A program made the position numbers and the translations under genes. The notes under the pieces are model-generated. The model searched no databases. It worked only from the letters and a program-made list of their open reading frames with translations, and was not told the origin of the DNA. A DNA stretch of 64,000 nt from Monoplex corrugatus. Taxonomy: Eukaryota > Mollusca > Gastropoda > Littorinimorpha > Ranellidae. The stretch covers positions 31,563,504 through 31,627,503 of the forward strand of contig CM060308.1 in NCBI GenBank assembly GCA_030674185.1. The letters run 5' to 3'. Shown piece after piece: positions 25,755 to 34,700 of this stretch (position 1 is its first letter; every line of letters begins with the position of its first letter).

Positions 25755-28435
25755 AACACATGCACACATACACAGACACACACACACACACACGCACCAT
25801 AGGCACACTCATGGCTCAATCTGTTCTGAATCAACATTTCTGACTGGCTAGGGGGGTGGTGGGGGGGTGGGGGGGGGTGGGGGATTAGGTATCCATAGAT
25901 CAACACTTCAGTAGTCTAATTAGGCTATATAGTTAAAATGTTACTTAGTAAAGCATACATGACAACCTTAAATTCATAACTCCTTCGTGTTCTCTTTGTT
26001 CAAGGTGACAGTATTGTTTATTTGTGTATATGTTTTTAAAAACAGTCTTAAAGTTCAGTATTTGGAAAGCTGTATTCAGTCTGATCTGGTGTATATTTTT
26101 GAAAGGGAATGACTACTAGGCACCAAATGCCAGTTCGGAGTGTAGAGTTTGCTCAAGAGGGATTCAGACTCGGACAATTTCATATGGGCTCCACTGTAAC
26201 CTGCCCACAGTTACCTGGCAGACTTCCTGAGCCTGCACAAAGTCCTATGCACTGGTAAGGTTTTGAAGTGGGTGGGGTGTGGGCAGTGGAGAGATGGGGG
26301 AAGGGGAGAGAGAACAGGGACGTGTGAAACATAAAGCTAACCGACCAGAATGATGGAAATCTTAAGATGGACAATAAACAGGCCAGTTTTTAATGTTGCG
26401 GGCTGGGATTAAATTCAGGATATCAGATCTAGAGTCCTTGGCTCAATCTAAAGAACCAACCAGCTCGCTTGAAAATCTAGTGAAGCAAATATAGGTTGTT
26501 ATAGCCCCTAAGGAGGGCAAGGAGAATGGTCTCCCATGCAAGGGTAAGAGCAGACAGACAGATTAAAACAAGCAGACCAAATAGACCTTTTAGTCTGTTA
26601 AGATATAGAAAAAACAAAGGGATCTGTGATTGGGTTCAGTGTATTGTTCTGATTGTGTGTACCATTTTTCTTGTTTACCAATGGCCATGCCATGTGGAAA
26701 GCACTGGTTCTCGTCCGATCACCAAAGTGACATGGGATTAGTACTTGGTTGGATGACTGCCTGGGAACACTGGATGTTCTTGGCACTTAGGAAGACACTT
26801 CCTGATCTTCATTTGAGGTGATCACAAAGCATTGGCAGTCCAAGAGATAGTTGCATAGTGGTGCTACTAGATCTTCATTGTAGTTACTGTAAAGCTGAAA
26901 ATGTCTGATGTGAATGGTCAGTTTATGGACTTTTTAATTTTTAGGGTACCTTTATTTTGATGCTTGATTTGACATGGGTGGAGGCATAATATCCAGTCTC
27001 ATTTGATCATGCTGATTGCTGATTGTGGCAATTGGGCGCAGAATCATTTTGAAAATGATGCAGATTTCTTGTAATCAATTTTACCTCCCTTGTGTTCTGT
27101 CTAAATATCGGAAATTCAGCTTTTAGAATTTTGGATAGAGATGTAGCATTTAAGTACTGTGTACAATAGGCCAGTTTTTGTTGAAGGAATTGATTGGGAA
27201 AGAAAGTAAAATGGTGATGGCTTTTTTTGACTCCCAAGAGACACAAACCAGATACAATTCTGGTTTCACATCGTGGCATTTTGCAGGGGGAGGGAGATAA
27301 GGTTTGAAAAGAAACAAGTGCATTCCAGGTGCATGATGTGAGAATTCTAAGAATGATCGTCTATATTTTGCATCACACTCTAAGCCATGCACGCAGTATG
27401 ACATGTAAAGTTGAGTATATTGATACTACAAAATATACATACTCCATTTACTGATGCTTAGGGGTAATAAAGATGTGCAGTAGCAGATCTAGTACCTGAT
27501 AAAACATAAAATATACCACTTTGTTTTTAACCTCTCTCCCCATTCAATAACACAATGGGCCCTGATAGTGAGACTGAGATTTTGGTGTGATTTAGTTAGC
27601 TAAGTAGGCTATGTGGGGTTCCTAAATTCCAGAAGACATGATTGGTCGGCTTTATTTTTTGTCTTTGTTCAGTCTAATCCCACAACATGAGAACTGGCCA
27701 GGTTCACTGCCCATATTAAAGTTTCAATGGTTTTGGTGATGTCATCAGCTCAAATGTTCCATAGACTTTTTCACACACCTTCCATTCCCCATTTCACAAC
27801 CTTTCCAGTGTACAGGGTTTTGTGCAGGCTCAGGGAGTCTTACAGATAATTATCGGCAGATTTGGGCAGAGCATTTACAGAAACGACCGAGTGCGATGAA
27901 TCCTTCATGAACAAACTGCAAACTTCATACACCCTGTATGAGAAGGGGGAAGGTGGACAGAAATACAGATCAATAGGAGGGACACAATTTACTTACTATC
28001 AGATTAAAGAAACAAAGATGTCTTCACCCTTTACATTGATATGCACCATTTTCCTTTTGAATGTGACTGGAGAGAAAGACAACACTCCAAGTTGCATTAT
28101 TACGTATGCTAAATGTAGGGACACCATTAAATGATAGAATAAATGATTATTTTGGAGAATGCTTGTGTGATGTTCTCCGTATAATAAGTTGATCTACTCT
28201 GTTTTTTTCTTTTAATGTTACAGAAAGTGCCTACCAAGTTGTTTATTGGCAACCTTCCAGACCTGTGTAGAAAAGAGGAACTACAGTCTAGGTTTGAAAA
28301 GTTTGGCAATGTAGTGGAATTTGATATTGTCAGCAATTACGGTTTTGCTGTAAGTATGGATTGATTCCTAGTTTAGTATTTTTGTTGCCTGCAGAATTTA
28401 CTTAGTTTTAGTGAATTGGAACTAATTAGAGCAAG

Positions 28436-28515
<80 letters not shown>

Positions 28516-28577
28516 ATGTTGTGTGTGTGTGTGTGTTAATGTATGTTGTGTGTGTGTGTTCGTGTGTGTGTGTTGTT

Positions 28578-28646
<69 letters not shown>

Positions 28647-28801
28647 TTGATGTCTATATAAAATGTGTGTGTGTGTGTTCGCGCGCGTGTGTGTGTGTGT
28701 GTGCGCGTGCTGCTGTGCGTGCGTGCGTGCGTGGTGTGTGTGTGTAATAGTGATATTAATGTATCTATATAATGTTTGGGTTGTGTGTGTGTGTGTGTGT
28801 G

Positions 28802-28834
<33 letters not shown>

Positions 28835-30980
28835 GTGTGTGTGTGTGCGTGCGTGTTATTAACTGTGTATATAGTATGTAATGATTTATGTACGAGACAG
28901 TACAGTGCAATTTCTTAAATAAAAATTTCAGTATTCTCATGTCTTGAATTAAAAGTATGTCCATAAACAGGTGAGAAATTCTCAAACTAAGAAATGTCCT
29001 GTGTTAGATTTAACCCTTTGACTCCTGCACACTGTCCACCAGTATCCTGTATTGTCAACCATGCTAGCAAGCAGGAAGCTGGTGGATAGGGTGAGGGAGT
29101 CAAAGGGTTGAGTTTTTGCAGTTGGTGGATTGGATGCGGGAGTCAAAGGGTTAAACTAAGTAATGTCCTGTGGTAGATTTAAACTAAGAAATGCTCTGTG
29201 ACAGATTTAAACTAAGAAATGTCCTGTGATAGATGATGAGAATCAGTCGCAAGTAAATGCCTCCACCTCCTCTTTGCATTCACATAACTGTGTAAATCTG
29301 AAGAGCTTTTGGTAAATGTTTGTTTTGGAACTGTTTCAGAATTATTGAATGTATTTTTAACATGAAACCTAAAAATGAAAATTGTCTGAGATATACTTAC
29401 CTTTGTAGTTTTCAAAATTACCTCAGCTTCAGAACTCTGGCTTATTGTCAGGAAGAATCTCATAAACCCAGTGTCTTTATCTGCCTGTTTACCTTGTCCC
29501 ACGTCTACCTATGAAAAAATGTAAAAAGTCTGAAATCTGAATACTTGTTAAATAATTTTTAGTAAAGGTGGAATATTGGTTATTATAATAAAAGAGATAC
29601 AGCACATGTGGGTAGGAATTTGTAATGAGGCAGTGTTTGCCTTTTGTATGCTTGTGTGCACACACACTTACTCAGACACGCATGTACATATATTACCAGT
29701 GTGCTTACACTTCTTTCAGCATTATGAGAAATCAGACGAAGCCAGGGCTGCAGCAGATGGCATGAATGGAATTGAGTTCAATGGGAACGTTCTGAGAGTG
29801 GAGGTAAATATCCATATCCCTGTGTATAAACATTCACTATTATGAATATTTTTCTGTGTCATTGAGTAATTCCCCTACAGAGATACTGGGAGTATGAATA
29901 GTATCCCCACCTTCTGGAAATTCTGTACTAGAAATTTCCTCTTTTCTGTCACTTTTTGTTTCTGCCTTGCTCCTTTGCTTTCTGTCATCTCTTTCTACCA
30001 TTTTTTTGCCTTGCTAGACTATTCACCTGTATGTGTTCTGTAAAGCCTTACATATTTTCGCATAGGACTGATAATTGGGTAAATGTATTGACTACATTTT
30101 TTACGGAAATGTGATGTGCAGAAGCAATTTTAGGTAATTTAGGCCAGTTTTGATATGTTTTAGTGTCTTTAGTTATGTTTGTGTTTGTAGTCATGTTTTT
30201 TTTAAAAAAAAACCTTTTGATGATACATTTGGCAGAATGGTCAACGCTAAGGACATATCTTTAGAGTGTGCGTGAATGCATTGATATGGTTACGTAATTT
30301 TCTTTTCCAGGTGGTTATTTTTTCAACCAGGTGTTGTGTACATTTTGAAATGATCAATGGTCGTAGTTCTGGTATGGCTGTGTGCAGTTGGTTGGGTTTT
30401 GAACAAAAAGAATAAATCATTAAAGAAGACATTTCAAATGGAGTTGGAGGGATAGGGAAAGAAAGCTATCCACAGCTACAAGTGAACAGGGAAACAAGTC
30501 CAGCCAACCAGCAACACAGCCAGGAACTTTATTACACAAACGGGTTTTGAGTCACTGTGAGTAGTGATATTATATTGTCTTGTTGCAGATCTCCCACAGC
30601 AAGGTGCGCCAAAAACCAGGCATGGGAGACAGAGAAGGTTGTTACCGATGTGGCAAAGAGGGACATTGGTGAGTATTATTATCTCATAGTGTAACACTCA
30701 TTTTTATGTATAATTATCTTATTGACTAACAGTCATTTTAAAGGGACAAAGTCCATACAGGCCTACATTATAATTTTGTCATTAACTAACAAGTCATTTT
30801 TAAAGTGATAAAGTCCTTACAGCATACACATTCTGTATTGTGTCATAGCCATAGGACTTGGGAAATCTGTTGAACACGTCATTTAGATAGCCAATTTCAA
30901 CAATTTTTTTTTCATAATGTCATAGGTACTATCACATTAAGCTTTGGGTTGGTTTGGAAGTACTCCAAAATTGTGCACAC

Positions 30981-31016
<36 letters not shown>

Positions 31017-31735
31017 TGTGAGTGTGAGTGTAATATAACATGAAAATACAAAAAAAGAAGTTCGAGTAATGGAATAAATGCATTATTTTCCAGGTCTAAA
31101 GATTGTCCAAGAGGGTAAGTAATTGTGACAATTTTATTTCGTGTTTGTAAAATGTGTTTTCATTTTATTCATTGCAATAAATGAGGCCTGGAGAAAATTA
31201 AAATTTTTCCACTAGCCAGCAGGGCTAATGGATTTTAAGACTTACTAGCCTGCAGATATTTTCACTAGTCCAACATGTTGCCCCTAAAAATAGTAAAATT
31301 CTGTTTATGATAATGACCAAAAATGTTCAACATAAGCTATTGTTACAACAAAGGTAGTCAGACTTTTTTGTGGAGACTTTAATCAGGATAGGGATAAGTG
31401 AACAGTGGGAGATTTAGTAATAACACAAAGATGTAAAAGGCAGATGATTGATCTCAGAGTTTACATGGATTCTCTGTGTAAGCCAGAGAGAGTTAGTTCA
31501 GTCTATATTTATAATCATTATCTTTTTTATTGCATAGCCAAAGTTTTAGTCCAACTGATCGTTTATTATATTTTTGCAAATTACTTCATCGTCATCCTGC
31601 AATTTTTTTCCCCTTTCATAATTTTAATCACATACTTTTAAAGTGTGATAATGTGTGAGGGAGACAGTATGAAACCAATGAAAGAGAGAGAGAGAGAGAT
31701 AGAGAGGTAGAGAGAGAGAGAGAGTATACATTGTG

Positions 31736-31766
<31 letters not shown>

Positions 31767-34700
31767 ATGCGTGCGTGCGTGCGTGCGTGTGTGTGTGTGA
31801 GTGAGTGAGAGAGAATACGTGACAAATTGTGAGAAATCTTGGCACTGGTGAGACACGGTCAGTATGTTTGTTAGCAACAAATCTAGCAGATTTTATACAT
31901 TAAGCTGATTAGTGTGCAGCTTTTTAAAGAAACTAATTTCCATTGGATCACCAGTCACACCTTATCTGTTGGCTAAGTCTGTAGTGGTACTGAACTACAA
32001 ATGTCTCCAAATGTCCTGATGGCTGAAGTTGTGTGGTGTCATGGTCTATTAGAGTTTGCCAGATGGCCCAACACTGCTGTCTTCAGTACACAGGTTTCTG
32101 TCATAGTTGCCTTGCCCTTAGCTTCTGGCCAAAAAGTTTGCCCTGAAAGCACAGGGAGAGATTGTTCACTGGGGATCTCCGCCTCAGGATGCACATTTGC
32201 ATCTGAATTCTACTCCTCGCTGACCTGACCAACTTGGTTAGATCTGTCAGGAGCACAAGGCTCCTGCCGACATAGCTGTGGGGGATGCCATGGCACATGA
32301 GCCATTACATCCTGTCAAGGAGTCATACAAATTATGACTGGTGTACTCAATTATGTGTATACATTTTTACTTAGGTTTGCTTTTCTACATCCCTTGATGA
32401 TCAGTTTGGTGGAATTGTCAACAAACACAAAATAACTTAGGTTATGTGTATGAATGCACTGTTATATGTATTTTATATTCTTTTCCAGTTTCTTTTTTCA
32501 GGGTTAATGAGATGTGTGTTTTCAGATAGTTGTAACCCTGATACGACTCTGTGCAGTTGGATGGCTTTAAAAGTTAATACTAATTAATGGCTGTAATGTC
32601 ATATACCAAACTGTGCTTTGTCATTTTGTTGTTGTACTAAAGAAAATTCAAATTTTCAGAATGGGTCAAGATCATATAGGTTTTAGAGTATTAGTAGGCT
32701 GTATTCCTATAGCACAGTGATACCACTGATTACTAGTTTTCTATGATTAATATCTGTTTATTTTTCAGACCTCGTCGACCAAGGCGTGAGTATCGTGATG
32801 ATCCCTATGAAGATGATCCATACTACCGTGATCCATATGAGGACCCTTACTACAGGTCACGCTACATCCCACCTATCCCTTCTTACAGACGTTATGACCC
32901 CTACTATGACCCATATGATCGCAGACCTCTGCCTCCCCCCCGTGAGGCTTATTACAGAGAGAGGCTTGCTGATCCCTATGCTCGGGTAGACCCTTACTAC
33001 TATGCTCGCAGGTCACCCCCACCCACTTCTGCTTCTGCTGCTGCAGCTGCTGGTGCTGCTGCTGCTGCAAGGTGAGTGAGTGTGTTGACTATAGTCAAGA
33101 TTGGATCTTATAAGGTTCTCACAGTTTGGGAAAGGTTAGGAACGTTGAGAAGAGTGAATGGCGATTTTCCAAATAGGTTAAAAATAGGAAAATACAAGAT
33201 TCTGACTGTTTGGGGAAAGGTTGAGAGCATTTGGGAAAACAAACTGGTCATTTCCCAGGTAAGACAAGTTTGACAAAGGAAAAAAGAGTTGGGAAACTGA
33301 GAATTTCAGGTATTATGATCAGCTGACTTGTACAGGATTTTAAACAGGTAGTCTGTGAATCTATTTATCAGAAATAGTCAGAAGAACAAAGCACTATATA
33401 TGGACTGTTTTCTTTTCCAGAGATCCCTATGCTGCTGCTCGGCCTGCAGATACCAGAGATCCTTATGATGACTATGTGGACAGAAGACGGTTTGTATTTT
33501 GTCTTTGACAGTCTTGTATTTTTGGAGATATTCCCTGGTCATTTTATCAGTTTCCGTTCCATATAACAAGGAGGTAGCTACTGCAAGGGGTAGACTTATT
33601 AAAATAATAAGTATATGTATATGCTTTCGTTTGCTGTGATGGATCTTTTTATTTCTTTCTTTTTTCCCACTGGTCACCTATTCCCTTCACTCAAGGTCTG
33701 ATATCTTGAGGTCATTTCCAGCCCACAACACTATATACTGGCATTTTGCTGCCCATCTTAGTGTCAGGTTAGTGTTTCATAGGTCCCTCTCCCTGCTTCA
33801 CATTTCAATACCTTGCCAGCGCATGGGGTTTTATGCAGGCTCGGGGAATCGGCCAGATGATTGCTGGCAGTTTTGGGTTGAGTATGTGTGGTCCAGGTGT
33901 GATGAGTCCCACTTGAGTAAATTCCAAACTGCAGTCAAACCACTGCACTTTTCACAGTACAGATACATGACAGTATGTGCATATCCATACATAATCAGGC
34001 CAGTAATTAGGGGTGTAATAGCACATTTATATATCTTAATATGTGTGTAAGCTCAGTGATTGTGAGAGATCATACTAACAGCAAAATACTTGACTGGTTG
34101 ATATAGAAAATGGCGAAAAAACTTCCATTGCCAGATGCTGCTGCTGCTCTCATCCCAGCCTGCTACCTGGTTCTGGACCAGGTGGCTATCTTCCTCTTTG
34201 ACAGCTTTCAAAAAAAAAAAAAAATCCTGACGCTTTGGAATTAAAATTGAAAATGGAACACAATAAAAAAAAGATGCTCAGCTTCAGGAAGATGGGCCCT
34301 TTGCTGAACATATTTACAAGAGAGGGACTTGCCTTGCTCATGCACTCCCCTTTCCACCTTCCCTATAAATCAATAGAATTGTTGGATTTGCTTTATAAAT
34401 AGAAGCCAGACTTGGATGAGATGGAAGGGGTCATGAAGCTGTCACAACTGCTCGAAATGTTATTTTGAGACCAATTCAGTAACTGTGCAATTTTTTTGTA
34501 GCTCATTTTAATGGATTTGAATAATAAGAATTGACAGGCAGGGTAGTGAGGAGAATAAATTTCAGACTTCCAGTCAGCGTCCTGGGTTCATTCCACATAG
34601 ACACCACCTGGTGGGTAAAGGGTGGAGATCTTTACAATATCTCAGATTAACATGTATGTAGACCTGCCAGTGCTTAAACCCTCTTCATGCTTGTATGCAA

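Noticed and set aside
25230..25910. ORFs of about 200 codons on both strands (His/Thr and Cys/Val rich)
   Set aside because: Translation of a CA/GT microsatellite.
26683..26785. Working 5S rRNA gene
   Set aside because: Inner deletion and altered ends; no T-run terminator directly after.
26901..26909. Alternative first coding exon in the duplicated block
   Set aside because: The donor is GTGAAT and CpGs are lost; without transcript data it is treated as a decayed copy.
33076..33300. Extra exon in intron 6
   Set aside because: Open stretch with two similar 'gggaaaggtt' segments; it is a short local duplication without splice sites.
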